A stretch of DNA of 12,122 nt from Pseudomonadota bacterium (GCA_021823875.1 JAKAMD010000066.1:1-12122); one strand, 5' to 3'; shown: positions 1 to 6,912, counted from the stretch's first letter. The notes: generated from the sequence alone by a model not told the origin. Numbers and translations: made by a program.

Positions 1-934
1 CGCCATTGTCGGTGCACAGTTCAAAGGGCGGCGCTACCAGCGCGGTGCCAGCTTCCGAGGCGAGCCGCTGCAGGATCGCGCGGATCGCCTGGTTGGCGGC
101 GACACCGCCGGCGGCCACCAGCGCGTTAGGCGCGCCGAAACGGTTATAGAAGATGCGCAGACCAGCGCGCAGCCGGTCATAGACGACCTCCACCACCGCC
201 TGCTGGAACGACGCGCATAGGTCGGCGACGTCTTGATCGCTCAGCGGCGCGATGGCTTCGGCTTCCAGCCGCAACGCCGTCTTCAAGCCGGACAGCGAGA
301 AATCGGCGTCTTTGCGGTGCTGCATCGGTCGCGGCAGCGCGAAGCGCGCGGCATTGCCGCTGCGCGCCTCGTTCTCCACCTGCGGGCCGCCGGGATAGCC
401 AAGCCCCAACAGCTTGGCGGTCTTGTCGAAGGCTTCGCCGATGGCGTCATCGTGCGTGGTGCCGATGCGCACGTAATCGCCGACCCCGCGTACCGCGACG
501 ATCTGCGTGTGGCCGCCGGAGGCGAGGAACAGGCAATAGGGAAACGGCGTGGCGTCGGTCAGCCGCGCGGTCAGCGCATGGGCTTCCAGGTGATTGACCG
601 CGATCAGCGGCTTGTTCTTGACGAGCGCGATGGCTTTGGCCGTGGTCAGCCCGACGATGACGCCACCGATCAGGCCGGGACCGGCGGCGGCGGCAACGCC
701 ATCGAGCGCGTCGAAACCGAGACCGGCCTCGGCCATGGCCTGCGCGATGATGGTATCGAGCGCCTCGACATGGGCGCGGGCGGCGATTTCCGGCACCACC
801 CCGCCGAAGGCCGCGTGCTCCTCGATCTGCGAGAGGACCACATTGGACAGGATGCGGCCGCGGCCGTCCTCGGCGCGTTCCACCACCGCCGCCGCGGTCT
901 CGTCGCAGGTGGTCTCAATGCCGAGAACGATCAT
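1..934 (-). CDS. tsaD: TsaD, tRNA N6-threonylcarbamoyladenosine transferase (3' end cut by window edge)
   Basis: TsaD transfers the threonylcarbamoyl group from threonylcarbamoyl-AMP to A37 of ANN-decoding tRNAs, acting in the cytoplasm with TsaB and TsaE. Translating the minus strand from the ATG at 934-932 gives 311 codons with no stop before the window edge, so about 40-50 C-terminal residues are probably missing. Visible family features are the N-terminal MIVLGIETTCDET, the GGVVPEIAARAH block near residues 44-55, the PGLIGG glycine block near 86-91, and the metal-binding HLEAH with histidines at 115 and 119. LCTDNG lies at the very edge. No strong Shine-Dalgarno is seen; GGGAC lies upstream. 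The gene is divergent from hemC across 118 bases, a pairing I recall as common in alphaproteobacteria. The family call is very secure. Confidence 0.97.
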   Translation of the reverse strand, partial: MIVLGIETTCDETAAAVVERAEDGRGRILSNVVLSQIEEHAAFGGVVPEIAARAHVEALDTIIAQAMAEAGLGFDALDGVAAAAGPGLIGGVIVGLTTAKAIALVKNKPLIAVNHLEAHALTARLTDATPFPYCLFLASGGHTQIVAVRGVGDYVRIGTTHDDAIGEAFDKTAKLLGLGYPGGPQVENEARSGNAARFALPRPMQHRKDADFSLSGLKTALRLEAEAIAPLSDQDVADLCASFQQAVVEVVYDRLRAGLRIFYNRFGAPNALVAAGGVAANQAIRAILQRLASEAGTALVAPPFELCTDNG

Positions 935-1001
935 CCGTGTCCCATGCCACGGGCCGGCGCCAAGGCGCCAACCCGGAATAACGGCGTTGCGCTACGCCCC
1001 T

Positions 1002-1018
1002 CCCTTTTCCGGAAAGGG
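1002..1018. promoter_or_regulatory. Dyad in the tsaD-hemC divergent intergenic region
   Basis: CCCTTTTCCGGAAAGGG is an inverted repeat with 6-base arms around a TCCGG centre, 34 bases before the hemC start. The 118-base divergent region must hold the promoters of both tsaD and hemC. The dyad could be an operator or a leader hairpin; nothing in the sequence tells which. I see no convincing -35/-10 pair. Confidence 0.25.
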
Positions 1019-1052
1019 TGAACTAAAAGACGCCCTAGCATCGAGAGGTTCC

Positions 1053-1979
1053 ATGGCGCAATCCACCGCCCTTTTACGTATCGGCACACGCGGCAGCCCG
1101 CTGGCTCTGGTCCAGGCGCGCATGGTGCGGGCGCATCTGGCCGCCGCGCATTCCGTCAGCGAGGACGACATCGAGCTCGTCATCATCCGCACGTCCGGCG
1201 ACGCCATCCAGGACCGGCCGCTGGCCGAGGTGGGCGGCAAGGGTCTGTTCACCAAGGAGATCGAGGAGGCGCTGCTCAGCTCCCGCATCGACTTGGCCGT
1301 GCATTCGGGCAAGGACATGCCGACCTTTTCGCAACCAGGGCTGATGCTGGTGGCGTGTCCGGAGCGCGAGGACCCGCGCGACGTGTTCATCAGCCCGAAG
1401 GCGGCTTCGCTCGCCGATCTGCCGCAGGGCGCCACGCTCGGAACCGCTTCGCTGCGCCGGCAAGCCATCGCCAAGCGCGCGCGGCCCGATCTCAACGTGG
1501 TGTCGTTCCGCGGCAATGTCGAAACGCGGCTGCGCAAGCTCGCCGAAGGCGAGGTCGACGCCACGCTGTTGGCGCTGGCCGGCATGAACCGGCTGGGTCT
1601 TACGCAGCACGCCACTCACGTCATGTCGATCGACGAATTCCTGCCGGCGGTGGCGCAGGGTGCCATCGGCATCGAGGCGCGCGAAAGCGACACGCGCACG
1701 CGCGACATGCTGACGCGCATCAATCACGCCGATACCTTCACGGCGGTGGCCTGCGAGCGCGCCTTCCTCGCCGAGCTTGACGGCTCCTGCAAGACACCGA
1801 TCGGCGGACATGCCACGCTCGAAGGCAATGCGCTGCATTTCCGCGGGCTGATCGCGCGGCCGGATGGCGCGGCCGCGCACGACGTTGCGGGCAGCGGCAA
1901 CCGCAAGGATGCTGTGGCCATCGGCACCGAAGCCGGACGCGAATTGAAGGCGCGTGCCGGCGCAGGCTTTTTCGACTGA
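1053..1979 (+). CDS. hemC: Porphobilinogen deaminase (hydroxymethylbilane synthase)
   Basis: HemC polymerises four porphobilinogen molecules into hydroxymethylbilane, the linear tetrapyrrole precursor of heme, siroheme, cobalamin and chlorophylls; it is cytoplasmic. The 308-residue protein has the usual family length. It begins with RIGTRGSPLALVQA (residues 9-22). It carries HSGKDMP (84-90, with the catalytic aspartate at 88), the TASLRRQA and SFRGNVETRL substrate-binding arginine motifs (131-138 and 151-160), and LDGSCKTPIGGHA, in which Cys246 should hold the dipyrromethane cofactor. The start at 1053 is preferred because GAGAGG lies a few bases upstream and the conserved N-terminus begins right after it; the frame stays open further upstream only because it runs antisense to tsaD. 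hemD follows after 36 bases. Confidence 0.98.
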   Translation: MAQSTALLRIGTRGSPLALVQARMVRAHLAAAHSVSEDDIELVIIRTSGDAIQDRPLAEVGGKGLFTKEIEEALLSSRIDLAVHSGKDMPTFSQPGLMLVACPEREDPRDVFISPKAASLADLPQGATLGTASLRRQAIAKRARPDLNVVSFRGNVETRLRKLAEGEVDATLLALAGMNRLGLTQHATHVMSIDEFLPAVAQGAIGIEARESDTRTRDMLTRINHADTFTAVACERAFLAELDGSCKTPIGGHATLEGNALHFRGLIARPDGAAAHDVAGSGNRKDAVAIGTEAGRELKARAGAGFFD

Positions 1980-1980
1980 G

Positions 1981-2012
1981 CAAATTGAACCGCTTATGAG
2001 CAAAGCGATTTG
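1981..2012 (+). promoter_or_regulatory. Hairpin in the hemC-hemD gap, with a five-codon ORF
   Basis: CAAAT (1981-1985) and CGCTT (1991-1995) can pair with ATTTG (2008-2012) and AAGCG (2003-2007), leaving a five-base bulge and a seven-base loop. The loop contains an ATG (1996) that opens a five-codon reading frame, MSKAI, ending in TGA at 2011-2013, two bases before the hemD ATG. hemD has no clear Shine-Dalgarno of its own. The structure could therefore affect hemD translation, but short hairpins are common by chance. Confidence 0.25.
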
Positions 2013-2015
2013 ACC

Positions 2016-2729
2016 ATGCGCCTCGTCGTCACCCGCCCGGAAGCTGACGGCGAGCGTACCGCGCGCGCGTTGCGCGCGTGCGGGTACGACGTGCTGCTGG
2101 CGCCCTTGATGCGGGTCGAACCGATTACCGCCGATCTCTCCGGTCATTGGGGCGCGATTGTCATCACCAGCAGCAACGCGCCGGCGGCGATTGCCGATAA
2201 TCCGGCGCGCGTTGCGCTCGTGACACGGCCGGTGATCGCGGTCGGACGGCGCAGCGCCGAGGCCGCCACGCGCGCCGGCTTTGCCGATGTCAGCTTTGCC
2301 GGCGGAGACGTGCGCGATCTGGTGCAGATGATTGTCGAGCTCCATGCCGATGCCAAAGCGCCGTTGCTTTATCTCACTGGCGAGGACCGTTCCGCCGATC
2401 TGATCGGCGAACTGGCGGTGCATGGTGTGGCGGCCGAGATGCGTGTGGTCTATCGCGCTGTCGCGGCGCCGTTCCCGCCCGCGCTGATCGAAGCCTTGCA
2501 GGCGCAGGCGGTCGATGGCGTGCTGCATTTCTCCAAACGCAGCGCCGAAAGTTACCTTGCCGGCGCCCGTGCCGCCGGCCTCGCGGATGCCGCACTGGCC
2601 GTGCAGCATTTTTGTCTGTCGGCGCAGGTCGCAGGCCCGCTGACCGCCGCGGGGGTGGCGCGCGTCGCCATCGCGGCGCAGCCGAACGAAGCGGCGTTGA
2701 TCGAACTTTTGCACCAATTCCAGGCTTGA
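2016..2729 (+). CDS. hemD: Uroporphyrinogen-III synthase
   Basis: HemD cyclises hydroxymethylbilane with inversion of ring D to give uroporphyrinogen III, directly using the HemC product. The protein is 237 residues, normal for this poorly conserved family. Recognisable pieces are RLVVTRPEADG at the N-terminus (residues 2-12), the ITSSNA segment (50-55), YLTGEDRSADLI (119-130), RVVYRAV (143-149) and the HFSKRSAESYL block in the second half. The ATG at 2016 is chosen over an in-frame TTG at 2010: the conserved strand starts right at MRLVVTRP and the TTG adds only two residues. No good ribosome-binding site is visible for either, so coupling to upstream translation is possible. The gene is almost certainly co-transcribed with hemC. 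Confidence 0.94.
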   Translation: MRLVVTRPEADGERTARALRACGYDVLLAPLMRVEPITADLSGHWGAIVITSSNAPAAIADNPARVALVTRPVIAVGRRSAEAATRAGFADVSFAGGDVRDLVQMIVELHADAKAPLLYLTGEDRSADLIGELAVHGVAAEMRVVYRAVAAPFPPALIEALQAQAVDGVLHFSKRSAESYLAGARAAGLADAALAVQHFCLSAQVAGPLTAAGVARVAIAAQPNEAALIELLHQFQA

Positions 2730-2789
2730 TTGGCGCCGCCCCGCCATTTGGTCTATGCCCTGGCCGCTGGGAGGGCCGAATCGTGCGAG

Positions 2790-2807
2790 GCGCGTGATCT
2801 CACGCGC
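2790..2807. promoter_or_regulatory. Perfect 8-bp-arm dyad upstream of the Mic60-like gene
   Basis: GCGCGTGA (2790-2797) and TCACGCGC (2800-2807) form perfect arms around TC. The dyad sits in the 96-base gap between hemD and the next gene, 18 bases before its start and just upstream of the AAGGAAG ribosome-binding site. It could be an operator for a separate promoter or an mRNA hairpin near the start. No run of T follows, so a classical intrinsic terminator is unlikely. Confidence 0.35.
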
Positions 2808-2825
2808 AAACGAAGGAAGCCGTGG

Positions 2826-4187
2826 ATGGCAGACAAGCGCACAGAGCCGGAGGCGCCGGGCGACCGCCGCCGCAAGCGCGCGGCCCCGACCATCGACCTA
2901 ACCGCCACCGAGGTGCCCCCGGCCGAGCCGCAGGCGACGCCCGAGCCGCAACCCGATCCGGCGCCCGCCGCGCCGGCTTCCGAGCAGCCGGCTACCGGTG
3001 AGGCACCGCCCGCAAGCGAAGCGCAATCGGCCGAGCCGCGAGCCGCGCCACCGCTCCCACTACCACCGCCCCGGTCGGGGATTTTTCTGGTCGCACTCGC
3101 TGCCGGTATTGCCGGCGCGGTCATCATGAGCGGCGTTGTTGCCGCGCTCTGGTATGGCGGCTTGTTACTGCCGCCACCACCGCCGCCGCCCAGCGATCAG
3201 GGCGCGCGCATTGCCGCGCTCGAACAACAGGTCAAGGCGCTGCGCAATCAGCCGCCGTCCGCGCCCGATACCAAGGCGATCGATGGTTTGCGCGCGCGTG
3301 TGGACGAACTCGTCGGCGAAATCGCCAAGCTGCCGCCCGGCGACAAGAGCGTCACCGAGCGTTTGGCTTCCACCGACAATGCGCTCAAGTCGCTCGGCAT
3401 CGCGCTCACCGCGCTCAATCATCGCAATGACACGATCGCCGCCGATGCCCAGCAGGCACGCACCCGCGCCGATGCCGCCGACAAGGCGGTGAGCGACTTG
3501 CGCGCCAGTTTGCAGGACATCGCCAAGAGCGCATCCGGCAACGTGCCGGCGGCGGCGCTCGATGCCCTGCAAAAACGCGTTGCTGCGCTCGATGCCTTGC
3601 AGAAGCGTGTCGATGATCTCGATCAATCCGTGAAGACAGCGCATGAGGCGCTCGCCAAGGCGAGCGCGACCGATAAAGCGGCGCGCCTTGCGGTGAGCGC
3701 GGCGGCATTGCGCGATGCCGTCGTGGCCGGCGCACCCTATGAGGCCGAGCTGCAAGAGACCAAGGCGCTCGGTGGTAGCGAGCAGGCGCTGGCGTCATTG
3801 GCGCGCTTTGCGCAAAGCGGCGTGCCGAGCCAAACAGCGCTGGCGCATGAATTGAGTGCGCTCATGCCGGCATTGGTGAAAGCAGCGGGCACGCAAAAGC
3901 CGTCCGGCGGGTTCCTCGATCGCCTGCAGGCCAATGCCGGCAAGCTGGTGCGCATCGAGCCGGTGGAAGCGCCCAAGGGCGACATGCCATCCGATGTCTT
4001 GGCGCGTATCGAAGTCGACGCGGCCAAGGCCGATATCGACAGCGCATTGACCGATCTTGCCCAGCTTTCCGAAACGGCGCGCGCACCGGCGCAAGGCTGG
4101 ATTGCCAAGGCCAAGGCGCGTCAGCAGGCGCTCGCCACCGCGCGTCAGTTCGCCGCCGCTATGGCGCGCGTACTTGCAAGACCGTGA
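2826..4187 (+). CDS. Mic60/mitofilin-family inner-membrane protein
   Basis: This 453-residue protein has the architecture of alphaproteobacterial Mic60 (mitofilin, COG4223-like). Residues 1-84 form a Pro/Ala/Glu-rich cytoplasmic segment with a basic DRRRKR patch. One hydrophobic span lies at about 85-113 and is followed by a seven-proline run (116-122). A long, presumably periplasmic, coiled coil covers about 126-310, and the C-terminal helical domain ends in a tryptophan- and arginine-bearing helix (GWIAKAKARQQALATARQF). In mitochondria Mic60 shapes cristae junctions; bacterial relatives bend the inner membrane and interact with outer-membrane proteins. Here that role is inferred from architecture and context. 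The ATG at 2826 is preceded by AAGGAAG. It sits between hemD and hemY, the typical neighbourhood of this family. Primary sequence is weakly conserved, so the call rests partly on gene order. Confidence 0.82.
   Translation: MADKRTEPEAPGDRRRKRAAPTIDLTATEVPPAEPQATPEPQPDPAPAAPASEQPATGEAPPASEAQSAEPRAAPPLPLPPPRSGIFLVALAAGIAGAVIMSGVVAALWYGGLLLPPPPPPPSDQGARIAALEQQVKALRNQPPSAPDTKAIDGLRARVDELVGEIAKLPPGDKSVTERLASTDNALKSLGIALTALNHRNDTIAADAQQARTRADAADKAVSDLRASLQDIAKSASGNVPAAALDALQKRVAALDALQKRVDDLDQSVKTAHEALAKASATDKAARLAVSAAALRDAVVAGAPYEAELQETKALGGSEQALASLARFAQSGVPSQTALAHELSALMPALVKAAGTQKPSGGFLDRLQANAGKLVRIEPVEAPKGDMPSDVLARIEVDAAKADIDSALTDLAQLSETARAPAQGWIAKAKARQQALATARQFAAAMARVLARP
3552..3611 (+). repeat. 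Two tandem 30-bp units in the Mic60 coiled coil
   Basis: Two adjacent 30-base units each encode AALDALQKRV, giving residues 243-252 and 253-262 of the Mic60-like protein. The DNA copies differ at several mostly third positions, so the duplication is not brand new. Ten residues is not a multiple of the seven-residue coiled-coil period, so the duplication shifts the heptad register. Confidence 0.8.
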
Positions 4188-4194
4188 GGCCGCG

Positions 4195-5799
4195 ATGATC
4201 CGGATCATCCTCTTTCTGGTCTCGCTCGCGCTGATCGCCTTCGGCTTCGCCTGGATGGCCGACCGGCCGGGCGCGGTCGCCGTCACCTGGCTCGGCTACC
4301 GCATCGAGACCTCGATCACGGTGGCGGTACTGGTGCTCATCGTGCTGGTGATCGTTGCCATTCTTTTGTGGGCGATCCTGCGCGGCATCTGGCGCTCGCC
4401 GCAGCAGGTCTCGTTGTTCTTCCGCCACCGCCGCGCCATGAAGGGCTATGTCGCCATTTCGCGCGGGCTGATCGCGATCGGTGCCGGCGATCTCAAGCTC
4501 GCGCGCAAGTCCGCCGACGAGGCGGCGCGGCTGTCGGCCGCCGATCCGCTGGCGCTGCTGTTGAAGGCGCAATCGGCGCAGATGGCCGGCGACCGCGCCG
4601 GCGCCGAGCGCGCTTTCCGCGAAATGAGCCTACGCGACGACACCAAGCTGCTCGGCCTGCGCGGGCTCTATGTGGAGGCGCAGCGGCGCGATGATGCGCC
4701 CGCCGCCCGCCGTCTTGCCGAGGAAGCCGCCAAGGCCGCGCCTGCGCTTGCGTGGGCCGGACAAGCGGTACTCGACGATCGATGCGCGGCGACCGATTGG
4801 GCCGGTGCGCTCGACGCGCTCGATCGCATGAAGCACGGACTTGCCAAGGACGAATACCGGCGCAAGCGCGCAGTGCTGCTGACCGCGCGTGCGCAGGCGC
4901 TCGACGAGATCGATCGCGATCACGCGCGCAAACTGATCCTGGAAGCGGTCAAGCTCGCGCCCGATCTGGTGCCGGCGGCGGCCATGGCCGGGCGGCGGCT
5001 GGCTGAAGCGGGCAAGCAACGCAAAGCGACGAAGATTCTGGAAGCGGCTTGGAAGATCAGTCCGCATCCCGATATCGCCGAGGCCTATGCCAATGTGCGT
5101 TTCGGCGACAGCGCACGCGACCGGCTCGCGCGCATGCAGAAACTCGCCGACAAGATGCCGGGCCAGCTCGAAGGCGCGCTGGCCTTGGCGCGCGCCGCGC
5201 TCGATGCGCGCGAATTTGCGGCCGCGCGGCAGGCGCTCGCGCCCTACGTCTCGACGCCGACAAGGCGCGTCGCCACGCTGATGGCCGAGATCGAGGAGGC
5301 CGAGCACGGTGATACCGGCCGCGTGCGCGAATGGATGGCGCGCGCCATGCGCGCCACCGGCGATCCGGTGTGGACGGCAGACGGCGTGGTGTCCGACCGC
5401 TGGCTGCCGGTGACGCCCAACGGTCGGCTCGACGGTTTCCAGTGGCGCCTGCCGCTGGCCGAGATCGGCTTCAGCCGGCCGGTGGTCGAGGTGATCCAGC
5501 CGCCGGCAGCAACCGAACGGCCTGTCGAGGCCGAGGTGGTGGAGGCGTCGCCTGCGCCCGCAGCCAAGCCCGAGGCGAAGCCTGAGACCAAGGTCGAGGA
5601 AAAACCGGCGCCAGCGCGCAAGGCGGCCAAACCGGCCGCCCAAGCCGAAAACAAGCCGAAACCGGCAGAACCGGTGATCCCACTGGTGCATGCGCCGGAC
5701 GATCCTGGCCCCGATGGCGGGCTCGACGGCGAACCGGTGCCGGAGCCCTCGGCGCCGCCGCGCCACGGCTGGCAACGGATTCGGCAGTTGTTCCGGTAG
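4195..5799 (+). CDS. hemY: HemY-type TPR inner-membrane protein
   Basis: The 534-residue product has the HemY_N layout. A first membrane helix lies at residues 3-20, a short loop with the typical AVTWLGYRIETS segment at 29-40, and a second helix at 42-64. A long all-helical TPR region reaches to about 390. The conserved WTADGVVSDRWLPVTPNG motif starts at Trp393, and a Pro/Ala/Lys/Glu-rich disordered tail runs from about 430 to the end. This is the enterobacterial/alphaproteobacterial HemY of heme operons, with an incompletely defined role in late heme synthesis or its membrane organisation. It is not the Bacillus flavoprotein also called HemY. The ATG at 4195 lies 7 bases after the Mic60 stop and starts right at the first helix, implying co-translation. 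A longer open frame upstream is only overlap with the Mic60 gene. Confidence 0.9.
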   Translation: MIRIILFLVSLALIAFGFAWMADRPGAVAVTWLGYRIETSITVAVLVLIVLVIVAILLWAILRGIWRSPQQVSLFFRHRRAMKGYVAISRGLIAIGAGDLKLARKSADEAARLSAADPLALLLKAQSAQMAGDRAGAERAFREMSLRDDTKLLGLRGLYVEAQRRDDAPAARRLAEEAAKAAPALAWAGQAVLDDRCAATDWAGALDALDRMKHGLAKDEYRRKRAVLLTARAQALDEIDRDHARKLILEAVKLAPDLVPAAAMAGRRLAEAGKQRKATKILEAAWKISPHPDIAEAYANVRFGDSARDRLARMQKLADKMPGQLEGALALARAALDAREFAAARQALAPYVSTPTRRVATLMAEIEEAEHGDTGRVREWMARAMRATGDPVWTADGVVSDRWLPVTPNGRLDGFQWRLPLAEIGFSRPVVEVIQPPAATERPVEAEVVEASPAPAAKPEAKPETKVEEKPAPARKAAKPAAQAENKPKPAEPVIPLVHAPDDPGPDGGLDGEPVPEPSAPPRHGWQRIRQLFR

Positions 5800-5877
5800 C
5801 TTGCGGTGGGGCGAGCGGCTTGCTTGCCAACCCCGCCTCGCGCCGATATCTGTGTCACGCAATTGAGGTCCTTAGTT

Positions 5878-5926
5878 GCGCATGATCTTTTCCGAAAACC
5901 GGTACCCACTTTTCGGGATCATGCGC
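5878..5926. repeat. Dispersed palindromic repeat abutting tRNA-Thr
   Basis: The ends GCGCATGATC (5878-5887) and GATCATGCGC (5917-5926) are perfect 10-base inverted arms. After a TTTT bulge on the left, CCGAAAA pairs with TTTTCGG inside them, giving an extended hairpin around a CCGGTACC centre. I recall near-identical elements scattered in many copies in Bradyrhizobium and related genomes; the copy number here cannot be checked. The element ends two bases before the first base of the mature tRNA. Confidence 0.8.
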
Positions 5927-5928
5927 GC

Positions 5929-6003
5929 GCCGGCGTAGCTCAGCGGTAGAGCATCCGCTTCGTAAGCGGGGGGTCGGGGGTTCAAATCCCTCCGCCGGCA
6001 CCA
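5929..6003 (+). tRNA. tRNA-Thr, anticodon CGT
   Basis: A complete cloverleaf of 75 bases is present, including an encoded CCA end. The acceptor stem GCCGGCG (5929-5935) pairs with CGCCGGC (5993-5999), with discriminator A at 6000 and CCA at 6001-6003. The D stem is GCTC/GAGC (5938-5941 and 5949-5952). The anticodon stem is 5954-5958 with 5966-5970 (one T-G pair), and its loop TTCGTAA places CGT at 5961-5963. The T stem is 5976-5980 with 5988-5992 around TTCAAAT. Anticodon CGT reads ACG, so this is threonine; G1-C72 and C2-G71 agree with threonine identity. It is an ANN-decoding tRNA and so a substrate class for the TsaD product encoded at the left edge. Confidence 0.97.
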
Positions 6004-6007
6004 GCCT

Positions 6008-6026
6008 CCGCGCCGCGACGGCGCGG
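6008..6026. terminator. GC-rich hairpin between convergent tRNA-Thr and cupin gene
   Basis: CCGCGCC (6008-6014) and GGCGCGG (6020-6026) form a perfect 7-bp stem with a GCGAC loop. It begins four bases after the tRNA CCA and ends five bases before the cupin stop codon. It could end or protect transcripts from both sides. There is no T-run, so intrinsic termination is uncertain. Confidence 0.4.
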
Positions 6027-6031
6027 CCCTC

Positions 6032-6868
6032 TCAAACATCCTCCCGGTGCCCTTCGGCCACCGAGTGCCGCTTGATGTCGCGCACCGGCGCGCGGCCCTG
6101 GATGTCGCGGCCGGTCGGATTCCAGGTGCAGATCTGGCTCTCATCCACCCAGACGGTCTTGAACTCGGCCGGGGCGAAGAATTCCACGAACACCATTTCC
6201 TCGTCGGGCGCGGCTTCCAGATAGTGCCGCTCGCGGTCGGGATAGTAGATCACGTCGCCCTTCTTGACCTTGAAAGGCTGCTCGTTGGCATAGACGGTGC
6301 CGTGGCCGCGCAGCACATACATGAAATGCTCGGCGCCCTCGTGATGATGATTGGCGGCCGCGGTACCGGGCGGATAGATGATCATCTCGCCCTTGATCGC
6401 CATGGTGCCGGCGAGCTTGGGCGTCACCAGATAGATGCGCTTGCGCGCGTCGTGCTCGGAATCGAGCACCGGCTCGCGCGTCCAGTCGACCACCCGAAAG
6501 GCCGGCGGCGATTGGGCGAATTGCGGGTCGAGCTGCGCGGCGTTGGGGATCTCGCCATAAAGCAGGTCGGCGCCCTCATCCGAGGCAAGACCGGCGGCAA
6601 ACCCGGGCGGCAGGAACACGACATGCGCCTCGGTCAAAGTCTGCGGCCCGCTGTCGCGGGCGAGCGCGACCTCGCCGGCAAGCACCTGCAGCCAGGCCAG
6701 GCTGGTCGCCGGCACCTCCAAGACGAAGCGGCCGCCGGCTGCGATCGACAGCCGGTCGAGCAGAATGGCGGTGCCGGGCACGCGCGTGCCGGTCAACAGG
6801 CGCTGACGTTTGGCGTCGCTCCCCAAGGATTCGCCCGGCACGTTGCTCTCGTTGAAAATGGTCGCCAT
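6032..6868 (-). CDS. Bicupin protein with one intact metal site
   Basis: This 278-residue protein appears to be two cupin barrels in tandem. The C-terminal barrel keeps the metal-binding motifs: PPGTAAANHHHEGAEHFMYVLRG (about 166-188, candidate ligands His174, His176, Glu180) and GDVIYYPDRERH (204-215, with His215 as third histidine). The N-terminal barrel (about 35-110) has the fold-type strands and a PPGF turn but none of the histidines, so it is probably structural. The layout resembles (S)-ureidoglycine aminohydrolase and other bicupins, but no purine-degradation gene is nearby; the substrate stays unknown. The ATG at 6868 has a strong GGGGAGG ribosome-binding site about seven bases upstream. 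It is divergent from the following P-loop gene and convergent with tRNA-Thr. Confidence 0.88.
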   Translation of the reverse strand: MATIFNESNVPGESLGSDAKRQRLLTGTRVPGTAILLDRLSIAAGGRFVLEVPATSLAWLQVLAGEVALARDSGPQTLTEAHVVFLPPGFAAGLASDEGADLLYGEIPNAAQLDPQFAQSPPAFRVVDWTREPVLDSEHDARKRIYLVTPKLAGTMAIKGEMIIYPPGTAAANHHHEGAEHFMYVLRGHGTVYANEQPFKVKKGDVIYYPDRERHYLEAAPDEEMVFVEFFAPAEFKTVWVDESQICTWNPTGRDIQGRAPVRDIKRHSVAEGHREDV

Positions 6869-6912
6869 GGCCCGCCTCCCCCTGTCGCCCGATCCTCACA
6901 AGGACGTTGTAA

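Noticed and set aside
594..1052. Upstream extension of the hemC frame, about 150 extra residues
   Set aside because: The extension runs antisense through tsaD and is low-complexity Ser/Ala/Pro-rich; hemC homology begins right after the ATG at 1053, which has a ribosome-binding site.
1074..2747. Minus-strand open frame of 557 codons across hemC and hemD
   Set aside because: It is a GC-rich shadow, very rich in Arg, Gly and His, opposite two recognised genes; no family features.
4195..5799. HemY as protoporphyrinogen oxidase
   Set aside because: There is no FAD-binding GxGxxG motif at the N-terminus; two membrane helices and TPR-like repeats show the other, unrelated HemY family.
4630..5862. 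Minus-strand open frame of 410 codons opposite hemY
   Set aside because: Arg/His/Gly-rich shadow of hemY; no recognisable domain.
5800..5877. Possible terminator after hemY (GGTGGGG pairing with CCCCGCC)
   Set aside because: The stem needs a T-G pair and a loop near 20 bases, and no T-run follows; too weak to annotate.
5872..6144. Minus-strand ORF of 90 codons containing WCRRRDLNPRPPAYEADALP
   Set aside because: This is the familiar false peptide produced by reading antisense through a tRNA gene; it lies over tRNA-Thr and its flanking palindrome.
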